Assembly: GCF_042453785.1 (NCBI RefSeq)
Contig: NC_091669.1
Location: 16,103,001 to 16,167,000 of the forward strand
Direction: 5' to 3'
From: Malus domestica
Taxonomy: Eukaryota; Streptophyta; Magnoliopsida; Rosales; Rosaceae
DNA length: 64,000 nucleotides
This document shows, piece by piece, positions 35,317 to 45,595 of the stretch. The position numbers and the translations under genes were made by a program. The notes below the pieces were generated by a model that worked only from the letters and a program-made list of their open reading frames with translations, was not told the origin of the DNA and did not search any database. Each line of letters begins with the position of its first letter. Within the stretch, counting starts at the first letter, position 1.

Positions 35317-35578
35317 AGGCTTCCTCTTGTTTGTTTATTTTGACTCATGTATATGTATATATTTGTAACTTATTGGAGATATCAATAAATAAGCTTTGTT
35401 TCATTTCAACGTATTGTGTTAAATACACCAAAGCCTTCTTCGCTAAGTTCTTTGAATTTTTCTTTTGTTGAAGCTTGTATGTTGAAGCTTTGTGAGTGGA
35501 GCATGTAGGTTGAGGTAGTGTTTCCTTAATTTCCCGAGTGGGGAAAACTTCTCGATTGGAGACTTGAAAAAATCCAAG

Positions 35579-38500
35579 TCACTGAGTGGGGTCGGCTATA
35601 TGAATCTTAGAACGCCATTGTGCTCGATCTTGTGTCATGTCCTCCGTTAGATCCAAGTACTCTAAGTCTTTTCTTAGAGTCTCTTCCAAAGTTTTCCTAG
35701 GTCTTCCTCTACCCCTTCGGCCCTGAACCTCTGTCTCGTAGTCGCATCTTCTAATCAGAGCATCAGTAGGCCTTTTTTGCACATGTCCAAACCACCGTAA
35801 CCGATTTTCTCTCAGCTTTAATTCAATTTCGGCTACTCCTACTTTACCTCGGATATCCTCATTCCTAATCTTATCCTTTCTCGTGTGCCCACACATCCAA
35901 CGAAGCATCCTCATCTCCGCTACACCCATTTTGTGTACGTGTTGATGCTTCACCGCCCAACATTCTGTGCCATACAGCATCACCGGCCTTATTGCCGTCC
36001 TATAGAATTTTCCCTTAAGCTTCAGTGGTATACGACGATCACACAACACGCCGGATGCACACTTCCACTTCATCCATTCAGCTTGTATTCTATGGTTGAG
36101 ATCTCCATCAAATTCTCCGTTCTTTTGCAAGATAGATCCTAGGTAGCGAAAACGGTCGCTCTTTGGTATTTCCTGATCTCCGATCCTCACCCCTAACTCA
36201 TTTTGGCCTCCATTTGCACTGAACTTGCACTCTATATATTCTGTCTTTGATCGGCTTAGGCGAAGACCTTTAGATTCCAACACTTATCTCCAAAGGTTAA
36301 GCTTCGCATTTACCCCTTCCTGAGTTTCATCTATCAACACTATATCGTCTGCGAAAAGCATACACCAAGGAATATCATCTTGAATATGTTCTGTTAACTC
36401 ATCCATTACCAACCCAAAAAGGTAAGGACTTAAGGATGAGCCTTGATGTAATCCTACAGTTATGGGGAAGCTTTCGGTTTGTCCTTCATGAGTTCTTACG
36501 GCAGTCTTTACTCCTTCATACATATCCTTTATAGCTTGGATATATGCTACTCGTACTCCTTTCTTCTCTAAAATCCTCCAAAGAATGTCTCTTGGGACCC
36601 TATCATACGTTTTTTCAAAATCTATAAAGACCATGTGTAAATCCTTTTTCCCATCTCTATATTTTTCCATCAATCTTCGTAGGAGATAAATTGCCTCCAT
36701 GGTTGAGCGCCCTGGCATGAACCCGAATTGGTTGTCCGAAACCCGTGTCTCTTGCCTCAATCTATGCTCAATGACTCTCTCCCAGAGCTTCATTGTATGA
36801 CTCATTAGCTTAATACCCCTATAGTTCATGCAATTTTGTACGTCGCCCTTATTCTTGTAAATAGGCACCAAGGTGCTCTTTCACCACTCGTTTGGCATCT
36901 TCTTCGTTTTCAAAATCCTATTGAAAAGGTCAGTGAGCCATGCTATACCTGTCTCTCCCAAGGCTTTCCACACTTCAATCGGTATATCGTCTGGGCCCAC
37001 TGCTTTTCTATGCTTCATCTTCTTCAAAGCTACAACCACTTCTTCCTTCCTGATTCGACGATAAAAGGAGTAGTTTCTACACTCTTCTAAGTTACTCAAC
37101 TCTTCTAAGTTACTCAACTCCCCTAAAGAAGTACTCATTTCATGTCCTTCATTGAAAAGATTATGAAAATAACCTCTCTATCTGTCTTTGACCGCGTTCT
37201 CTGTAGCAAGAACCTTTCCATCCTCATCCTTGATGCACCTCACTTGGTTTAGGTCCCTTGTCTTCTTTTCCCTTGCTCTAGCTAATTTATAGATATCTAA
37301 CTCTCCTTCTTTGGTATCTAGTCGCTTATACATATCGTCATAAGCCGCTAACTTAGCTTCTCTCACAGCTTTCTTCGCCTCTTGCTTCGCTCTTCTATAC
37401 CTTTCACCATTTTCATCGGTCTTATCCTTGTATAAGGCTTTACAACATTCCTTCTTAGCCTTCACCTTTGTTTGTACCTCTTCATTCCACCACCAAGATT
37501 CCTTTTGGTGTGGAGCAAAGCCCTTGGACTCTCCTAATACCTCTTTTGCTACTTTTCGGATATAGCTAGCCATGGAATCCCACCTTTGGCTAGCTTCCCC
37601 CTCTCTATCCCACACACACTGGGTGATTACTTTCTCTTTGAAAATGACTTGTTTTTCTCCTTTTAGATTCCACCATCTAGTCCTTGGGCACTTCCAAGTC
37701 TTGTTCTTTTTTCTCACTCTTTTGATATGTACATCCATCACCAACAAGCGATGTTGATTAGCCAAGCTCTCCCCCGGTATAACTTTGCAATCCTTACAAG
37801 TTATATGATCCCTTTTCTTCATTAGAAGAAAATCTATTTATGTTTTTGACGACCCACTCTTGTAGGTGATCACATGTTCTTCTCTCTTCTTAAAGAAGAT
37901 GTTGGCTAAGAAGAGATCATATGCCATTGCAAAATCCAAGATAGATTCCCCATCCTCGTTTCTCTCCCCAAAACCATGGCCACCATGAAAACCTCCATAG
38001 TTGCCTGTCTCCCTGCCCACGTATCCATTTAAATCTCCTTCTATAAATAACTTCTCCGTCTGAGCAATTCCTTGCACCAAGTCTCCAAGGTCTTACCAAA
38101 ATTTCTCCTTCGAACTCGTATCCAACCTTACTTGAGGTGCGTACGCACTAATCACATTGATGAGTTCTTGTCCTATTACAATCTTGATTGCCATGATTCT
38201 ATCTCCTACCCTCTTGATATCTACAACATCTTGTGTCAAGGTCTTGTCCACAATGATGCCAACACCGTTTCTCGTTCTATTTGTGCCCGAATACCAAAGC
38301 TTAAACCCTGAGTTTTCTAGATCCTTTGCCTTAAGACCAACCCACTTAGTTTCTTGTAGGCACATAATATTTATCCTTCTCCTCACCATAACTTCCACTA
38401 CTTCCATAGATTTTCCCGTTAAGGTTCCTATATTCCACGTTCCTAAACGCATTCTACTCTCTTGAACTCTACCCTTCTGTCCTAGGTTCTTCACCATCCC

Positions 38501-38755
38501 CCGTCTAATAGGATCAAAGTACTTCTTTTGTGTGTCCTGTGTAAAGTTGATAGGAGCATATGCTCCCAAACAACTTTGAGTGGAGTCGTTCGAAAAGAAG
38601 TTTCTATGGCCCCCTTGCTCATTTAACACTGCATCCGGGTGCCGATGGAGATACAGCGACCCTTGCTCACTTATCACTGTGCTCGGGCCACACAGCGCGC
38701 CACTTACGGGTGACGTCCTAGCTTTAGCGCAATTTCGTTCTGGATTCATTGTCAT
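35579..38755 (-). pseudogene. LINE endonuclease/reverse transcriptase ORF with five in-frame stops
   Basis: One continuous reading frame of about 1,058 codons. Endonuclease motifs come first (MRLGTWNIGTLTGK, CLQETKWVGL, GVGIIVDKTLTQDVV, SAYAPQVRLD, GDLNGYVG). The RT follows ([66 protein letters not shown], and the catalytic FADD box in [12 protein letters not shown]). The C-terminal region has [12 protein letters not shown] and RRIPLKLKGKFYRT. Stops fall at 38093, 37838, 37178, 36881 and 36284, all in the same frame, so there is no net indel. RTE proteins normally copy their own mRNA at a nicked target. This copy cannot make a full protein. Confidence 0.88.
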
Positions 38756-38930
38756 AAGGATTCGACGTAACTGTGGAGTGCCGGCTGTCGACTACCTGAC
38801 GCCCTCCCCCTCCTCCTTTATCCGGGCTTGGGACCGGCAATGTAAGATAAACTTACACAGGCGGAGTTTGACTAACCTAGCTATTAGTTCCACAAAATAT
38901 GCGACAAAGCTAAATCAAAATAAATAGAAA
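35579..38930 (-). mobile_element. nearly full-length RTE-type LINE
   Basis: Minus-strand non-LTR retrotransposon. The 5' non-coding part reads from about 38930, then apurinic endonuclease, then reverse transcriptase, ending at 35579. The extreme 3' tail with the (TTG)n seen in other copies is missing: 35530-35578 is unrelated, so the 3' border is recombined or truncated. A (TG)n microsatellite follows the 5' end on the plus-strand right (38937-38976). No TSD was found. Confidence 0.85.
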
Positions 38931-38933
38931 TAT

Positions 38934-38936
<3 letters not shown>

Positions 38937-38976
<40 letters not shown>
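38937..38976. repeat. (TG)n microsatellite
   Basis: About 19 TG repeats followed by TATATA, at the 5' border of the LINE. Confidence 0.95.
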
Positions 38977-38984
<8 letters not shown>

Positions 38985-39479
38985 TTGAACCCGTTTTTAC
39001 ACCATCGGCCCGTGCAATCGAGGCCGTTAAATGAGCAGGATTTTAGGCCGTTGGTTGATAAAGTGGTTGAAATGATTTTTAGTTAGTATTGAGAAATGAT
39101 ATTGTGATTTTAATCATAATATTATCTCTTAATAATAACTAGGATATTTAAACTTAATATTTGATATATCCAGTTGGTTGTTTTTTAAAAAGGTGATCTG
39201 ATCCGCCTTCAGAGGAGCGCGCGAGGACATTCGAATAGGCTCATCTTATCAGGCCCCAGGTGCATGCAATCTCCTACATGGCCGATTATTATTAAAACTA
39301 AAGACCTATTTATGATATAAAAGTGGGTGGTACAATTCAAGTTGATTTGGAATTCATGGATGGGATTGATGTATGTGGCTATATCTAAGGGATATGGTGA
39401 TTATATTTCATCAGTTAAAGTTACTTTTTAAAGTTTAAGTTGGTGAAGGAGTCATCATGCATCCGTGGTCTTCGGTAGA

Positions 39480-40327
39480 AGGTTATGATGATGGATAAAG
39501 GTTATGATGATGAATAAAGGTTATGATGATAATGGATAAAGGTTATTAATTAAAAACAAGATTGCATCAGGTTGCAAGATGATGGTAAGTTTTGATAAGA
39601 CGTGGGGTTGGCAACCAATAAAGACTCAGAGTCACAGTGCAATTAGGATTGGTTTTCGCGACTTGGGCCTGCAGATCTCTATAAATATCAAGGCATTCTG
39701 CAACAAAGAGACGACCTCCAACTCAACACACAAACTGCCATGCGCAAACCCTCGCTCTACGCGAAACCTCTCAAACATCTTGAGATTTTTATTTTCTTTT
39801 TCGCCAACACATCTTCAGTTTGGATAAACAACACTGTGAAGGCAACCGGTGAACATCTTCAGTTTGGATAAATAGCACTGTTGCCGTAGAATTAGCCGAC
39901 CGCGGAGCACCTTCCGTTTGGATAAACAGCACTGCGTTGAGGTCGACTGGTTATCTATCCAAGTCTCGGTCGAGAAGGATTTTCGAATCCTTATTGGCAG
40001 AGGTCATCTCATTAGCCTTCTCGGCGAAGTAAGGTGTTACAAGTTGCTACATTCGGCACATTGAAAACCGAATTTGATATTGAACTTCGTAGAACTAGTA
40101 GCTTGACTTCAAGCTCTAGAACCCGAAGGCCGAGACGTATTCCTTCCTCGGCCGCAGTCGCAAGATCAAGAAGTTAGTAGCGCACCCAACGCAACATCAA
40201 CACATTTTACTCCTCGGCCGAGCTCGGTTGACGAGTTGGCACGCCTGCATACAACCAAAGGATGTAGTTAGCTCATTAGTTACTCGGCCTGTGCGCCACG
40301 TAGGCTTGATAGTTTTTAGGTTCAACA
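39480..40327 (+). mobile_element. LTR-like repeat, copy 1
   Basis: From the TATA-like CTCTATAAATATC (39678) onward this sequence is collinear with 56925-57718: CTCAACACACAAACT, three TTCAGTTTGGAT-type words followed by AACAGCACTG, GTTATCTATCCAAGTCTC, and the end TTTTTAGGTTCAACA. This is the layout of an LTR R-U5 end. The 5' boundary and TSD were not found. A 3-fold ATAAAGGTTATGATGATG array lies at 39483-39545. Confidence 0.55.
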
Positions 40328-40811
40328 ATATATATATATATATTCTAGTTCTTCACACGACAACCTGATTGATCAGTTAAGTCTCGATTCAAACATTAAT
40401 TTTTTTTTAATCATTTTGGGTTATATTAACGATGGTGTATAAAATAGCAAGTCTAGTGACACTGGTGGTAGAGAATTAGGGGAGCTTGGATTAGGTCATA
40501 GGGATGGACACAATTGAATTGTAAGGAACAAAATATGAGTGAACACCCCACCCATTGAAATGAAGCTTCGGTGGCGAGTCAAACAGTACATCCCTATTTT
40601 CTCGACATGGTTCCATTTCACATTTGACAATTTTTGTAAATTTATATTTCTCAATCTCCACCCTCTCTCGCAAAAGTAAAATTAACACCTTCAGTCTTCT
40701 TGACAAGTATGTCACAAAATCTTATGCTTGACCAAACTCCCCCCCCCTCCCCCGGTTCAAACGTTAAATTGCCCCAATATTTTAGTTCCAAATAAAGTAA
40801 TTAAGCACCAA
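40328..40811. other. intergenic, no gene seen
   Basis: AT-rich with an (AT)n run just after 40327 and a C-rich run near 40740. The minus frame at 40491-40715 is not recognised. Confidence 0.45.
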
Positions 40812-40826
40812 AAGTATATTGGCAAC

Positions 40827-40976
40827 TTTTTATTTTTATTTTTATTTTTAAGGTGGGCTTAACCTCACAATGAGCTAGCAATAATGTGGTTCAAATTCAA
40901 CTTTGACAATAATCGAACCTAAGACCTCTCACTTACAAGTAAAGAGGAATACCACAAGATTATAGTACTACGTGAC
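40827..40976 (-). mobile_element. tRNA-derived SINE, copy C
   Basis: Reverse orientation. The B-box complement (TCGAACCTAAGACC) is at about 40915-40928, with CTCACAATGAGCTAGCAATAA and a T-rich left end (the A-rich tail). It is flanked by a 15-bp TSD with one mismatch, AAGTATATTGGCAAC (40812-40826) and AAGTATATTAGCAAC (40977-40991). Confidence 0.85.
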
Positions 40977-41154
40977 AAGTATATTAGCAACGTTGAACAC
41001 TCTAAGTTTAAGAAATCAAACCCCTCGTGGGGTTGTCAAAATCCGGTCATGTTTTCCCATTTTCATTCAAAAAACCCCTTTTCATGGGACCAAATTTCAA
41101 ACCCTTTTTCTATTTTCTGCAATTTTTGTCCAATACGTGTTGGAAGGTACCATT

Positions 41155-41708
41155 ACCAACTCTGAACTTTCAACCCTAGCTACTTCGTTTTCATTGTCCT
41201 TCACAGTTTATAAAGGAGAGAACAACTCTGAACTTTCAACCCGAGCTACTTCGTTTTCATTGTCCTTCACGGTATTCTATTACTTGAATTAATCCAGGTG
41301 AGCAACCTCAACCTTCATCTTAATTTTTCTAAATTTTTTGGGCTCCTTTGTATGATAAACATGTTAATTTGATGATTTGTTTATATGTTTCAGTATATTA
41401 TCTACTCCCTTGAAAATCCCAAGTTTAGTTTTTCCTTGAATTTGATCATGGTTAAAGTGAAAATGTGGATTAATTGAATGAAAAGAGAACATTACTTTGT
41501 CTGATTGATAACTAAGGAAGTAGATTGTAGAAATTCTTCATGGAATCCAACCTGCATTTTCTTCTCTGGATTACCAAAACTTTAAATAGTTTCTACGAAT
41601 ATAGTTGAGCAGGTTCATTTGTCATTTGATGCACTATTGCTTTAAGATCAATCGGAATATCGTTTCTCTGAGGCACATTCCTTTTGTTTTGACAGAAATT
41701 TTACAGAA
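41155..41708 (+). promoter_or_regulatory. promoter, 5' UTR exon and UTR intron of the second IQM gene
   Basis: A TATA-like TTTATAAAGG lies near 41208. A ~48-bp block (AACTCTGAACTTTCAACCC...TTGTCCTTCAC) occurs twice, at about 41157 and 41222, flanking the TATA. A donor CCAG|GTGAGC is near 41297/41298, and an acceptor TTTTGACAG ends at 41695, 13 bp before the ATG. The UTR intron would be about 400 bp. Confidence 0.5.
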
Positions 41709-44180
41709 ATGGTCACACTGACATCCATCAGTTTCCAGTCCAGGAAAAAGACGGCGACATCTGGAGCAGTTAGCGAGGAGAAAACTGATATGGGCAGCAC
41801 CAATGAATCTAATGAGGTAGATAAAATGATTATTGAAGAATCCTTGAGCCCCAAGAAAAGAAAAGCAGGCCAGTTAAAGCTAGGGACAAATGTTTCTTTC
41901 AAGAAAATAGAAGGAAAAATGGATAGTTTTATTGAGGAGGTCAATCCAACAATTTCCTTACCCAAGCCAGAAGATTTCCTTTCTCCATGCCATCCTAGTG
42001 AGCTTCAGGCAGCTGCAACCAAAGTGCAGAAATTTTACAAGAGCTACCGGACTAGGCGGAACCTTGCAGATTGCGCTGTTGTAGTCGAGGAGCTATGGTC
42101 TGTTCTGTCATCATCTCCTATTTTACGGCTCATAGTTGTTACGTACAGTCACATATTCTTATTCCGTGTGTGTTTAATTGTTGTAGGTGGAAGGCATTGG
42201 ACTTTGCTGCTCTTAAACGCAGCTCTGTGTCATTCTTTAACTCTGATAAATCAGAAACTGCTGTCTCCAGATGGTCGCGGGCTAGGACTCGGGCTGCCAA
42301 GGTGATTTTTCGACACGTTGCAGTTTATGTTACTTATCTTTTACAATATATTGAAGATAATCGAAATTTTTAACATATTTTTTTCAACATTTGGACCTAT
42401 ATTCAGTCTTTTCGAAGACAATCCTTGCTCTTCTTTGATTTGTACTTGACCATGACCAGAATGGTTGACTAGTTCAAAATTAATATATAAATTCTTGTTA
42501 AGAAATGCTTTTCGGTAGACATTGATTGTTGACCAAGTATCATTATTGATTCCAGGTTGGAAAGGGTTTGTCAAAGGATGAGAAGGCTCAGGAATTAGCT
42601 CTAAGACATTGGCTTGAAGCGGTAAGCTCGCATTACGAATATTCTTACTAATTGTTCAGGCAATTAATCTATTTATCTTACCTTCTGCTTGTGGTGTACA
42701 GATTGATCCACGAATTTCTTACTAGTTGTTCAGGCAATTAATCCATTTGGCTTACCTTCTACTTATGATGTACAGATTGATCCACGCCATCGTTACGGGC
42801 ACAATCTGCACTTGTATTATGATGTCTGGTTTAACAGTGGGAGCTCTCAACCTTTCTTCTATTGGTAGAATTCATACATTACCATTTTTGTTCGTGTTTT
42901 AGAGATTTATATGGCTTTTCTAATACATTGATGCATATGTTGCATTTGAAATTAATGAAGGTTGGACGTTGGAGATGGAAAAGAAGAAAATCTTGAGAAG
43001 TGTGCTAGAACTGATTTGCAGCGTCAGTGCATCAAATACCTTGGACCGGTAAGTATTAAAATCTCTAATTCTTTTTCCACATAGGTTACGTATGGATCCT
43101 TCGTCGATATTTAATTTTTTGAAACAACAAATTCGAATTTTGATTCTGAGGGAATGAAGTGTAGGGTTTTCAAGTTTTGATGTATGGTAAATGACATAAT
43201 ACCTGTAAATTGCTCTTGCAGAAAGAGAGGGAAGCTTATGAAGTGATTGTACACGGCGGGCAGCTTGTGTACAGACAAAGTAGGAACCTTGTGAATACTG
43301 CTGCGGGTTCTAAATGGATCTTTGTCCTCGGCGCATCGAGGAACATGTACGTAGGGGAGAAGAAGAAAGGCTTTTTCCAACACTCCAGTTTTCTAGCAGG
43401 AGGTGCCACCATTGCAGCCGGGAGATTGGTTGCATGCAATGGGGTTCTCGAGGTTCGTTTCTTATACTCATCCATTCTAATATGTACGTTATATTTCTTG
43501 AGATGCAAGTTATCCTTATAAATTTTGAACCCTTGATCTTCATATTGTTCAGGCTGTGTGGTGCTATAGCGGTCATTACCGCCCAACAGAAGAGAGTTTT
43601 TTGGAATTCATTAGCTTCCTAGAGGAGCATAAGGTGGACATGACAAATGTGAAGGTAAATTATTCTCTAGTCCTCAAATTTGCTTCCACAACTTGCCTAA
43701 AATTGGTTCACATATATGATTCTGAAACATGTAATATTTTTATTATGATTCTCTTTCTCAATATCTACAATTCCATGAACTTATTTTCTACAGAAATGTC
43801 CTATCGATGATGATATTCCACCTTCGAAACCTCCGAAAAAAGTGATTAACACTGAGTCTACAGAAACTAAAGGCTCCACTTCCACTAATATAGCAAACAG
43901 TCAAAATGAACATAATGTGGATGGCGTCGGAACTATCGTTGAAGAAGCACCAGAATTCGACTCAGGCAGGCCTTTGTCTTGCAAATGGACTACCGGAGCC
44001 GGTCCTCGAATCGGATGTGTACGAGACTACCCAGCAGAGCTCCAAATTCAGGCACTTGAGCAGGTCAATCTATCACCAAGAGTTTCTGCCAGCAATGCTC
44101 CAATTCCTTCACCAAGACCAAGTCCAAAAATCCACCTGTCACCTAGGCTTACATGCATGGGACTGCTAAATCATCACTAG
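41709..44180 (+). CDS. IQM: IQM-family calmodulin-binding protein, full-length copy
   Basis: Eight exons: 41709-42097, 42187-42301, 42556-42621, 42776-42864, 42961-43048, 43222-43452, 43553-43654 and 43794-44180. Phases close to 488 residues, within the usual IQM range. The IQ motif [16 protein letters not shown] is at about residues 106-121, with the same core blocks as the upstream copy. The C-terminus is complete: [52 protein letters not shown]. Exons 2-7 have exactly the same lengths (115, 66, 89, 88, 231, 102) as those at 27821-29455, so the two genes are tandem duplicates separated later by transposons. It is most like the IQM1/IQM4 group by eye. Intron 3 holds a ~76-bp tandem duplication that copies the acceptor and the first bases of exon 4. 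Confidence 0.93.
42632..42790 (+). repeat. tandem duplication in IQM intron 3 with a second splice acceptor
   Basis: The ~76-bp unit CGAATATTCTTACTAATTG...TACAGATTGATCCACG occurs twice. The first copy gives TACAG|ATTGATCCACG at 42701/42702, then diverges (AATTTC). The second gives the true acceptor TACAG|ATTGATCCACGCC at 42775/42776. Confidence 0.85.
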
Positions 44181-44864
44181 ATTAATATATAATACTTTAA
44201 TTAGCATTTGTTGAATTAATTGAGAATTGTAAGTGCTTTGATTTCATCATTGTATTTATCATTGAATAATCATTGGTAGAAATTATCTTGAAATTCTTTC
44301 CATGTGTTGAAATTGAATCTTCTCTTTGTGATGAGTTTGACCATACCTACTCCACACATATATCACACATGCCTGGAAAAATTTGGACATACTTTCGTAA
44401 CCATTGACCACAAATACCAATTTTGCTAATTTATTTTTAAATTAAAAATGCTAAGATCCTTGTTATCGGTTAGTGTTTGAATAAGACAACCTTTTGCTAT
44501 CAACATAAAAGAGTGATTGGAATTCGAGATCTCTTTCGACATTGATAAAAGTTGTGCTACTATTGAGTTTTCATCAAATAAAATAAGTTTTGAATTACGT
44601 AAGTATCAATGACTTATATCAAATAAAACGTTTTTGAAATAATTTAACAATTCAATTCCTTTTGCTTTAAGTTTGAAACAATCCAACATTTTTATTAAGT
44701 CTATGATTTTGTTTGAATATTGAACCGAATTGAAGTGTGTCCACCTCTATTTATAGTCCAACTTGTTTTTGACTAAAGTGAATGAATATATTGAATAAAA
44801 CTATTACCGTTTCGCCTCAAATATAAAAAGTTTAATACCATTGTAAGTTTGAAAGTAAACGTCT
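44181..44864. other. intergenic, no gene seen
   Basis: AT-rich 3' flank of the IQM gene; no repeat recognised. Confidence 0.5.
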
Positions 44865-44880
44865 AAATGTCCTTTGAAAG

Positions 44881-45046
44881 CGTCACCCAGTATTATGGTT
44901 TGGTGATATTCCTCTTCACTTGAAAGTGAGAGGTCTTAGGTTCGAATCTCGTGGATGACGAATTCGATACCAAATTAGGTTACCCATTGTATGACTTAGC
45001 CGAACTCCTCATCCCCTTAATGTAAAAATATATCGATGTACTAAAA
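44881..45046 (+). mobile_element. tRNA-derived SINE, copy D
   Basis: The best-preserved B box, GGTTCGAATCTCG near 44939. The tail is TACTAAAAAAA. The flanking 16-bp TSD has one mismatch: AAATGTCCTTTGAAAG (44865-44880) and AAATGTCCTTCGAAAG (45047-45062). Confidence 0.88.
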
Positions 45047-45254
45047 AAATGTCCTTCGAAAGTAAGTAAAATTGAGTTTGATCCAAGAATAAGAAAAACA
45101 AAGGGAAAATTCTGAACTAAGAGGGCTACAAAAGTGAGACCCAAATCAAGGTCCGTACCCGACTGGCTCTCTCTTTAATGGACTTTATACCGGGCCCCCA
45201 CCTCTCCAACAAAGGTTTTGAAATCCAAAATTTGGAAGCTTGAGGTTAAGGTCG

Positions 45255-45595
45255 TCGTTTTATAAAGGAGCCCAGGTGCGTAAAACCCTCGATTGCAATT
45301 TGTATCCGTTATGCTTTAATTGACCTTTTTACGAATTCGAAATTCAAATTTGGCAATAAGATCCAACTAACATTCTGTTTTTTCCTTGAAGCAAGGCGCC
45401 TTAATAAGTAATTTAACGTACAGATCTCGCTTGAATTCCAAAAACCCCAATCCCCAAAAAAACCCAGACAACAACTCTCTGCACCGAACTCGGTTTCCAT
45501 TTCTGTTTCCCAGAAACGCTTTCAGAAAAAGCACTTTCCACAACAGATAGAGAGCAGTTCAAGGTTGATTCAGCTTTTACAGCTTGATTTCTCAA
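45255..45595 (+). promoter_or_regulatory. promoter and 5' UTR of the IQD gene
   Basis: TTTTATAAAGG at 45258-45268 is a good TATA box. Transcription would start near 45295, giving a ~300-nt leader to the ATG at 45596. Confidence 0.5.

Larger units (their letters stand above)
32055..35578 (+). mobile_element. non-autonomous LTR-derived unit (LARD-like) with one ORF
   Basis: The left part (32055-32290) resembles a plant LTR: TGTGGATAAG start, TACGTGGTTCACCC and GGAGTAAAGGAG motifs. Downstream are paired segments with intron-like AAGGTAAGCAATCAG...TCTTGCAGG borders (32535-32635 and 32998-33100), degenerate 60-70 bp arrays (33480-33860, 34250-34500), a TATA-like TTTTTATAGAGG at about 34518, and the 224-codon frame at 34642-35316. 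There are no retroviral enzymes. No second LTR lies inside the window, and the right side is cut by the LINE at 35579. Membership of a large Rosaceae family is from memory. Confidence 0.6.

Noticed and set aside
44920-44960. tRNA gene suggested by a GGTTCGAATC B box
   Set aside because: No cloverleaf can be closed, and the same segment recurs in five SINE copies with A-rich tails and TSDs.
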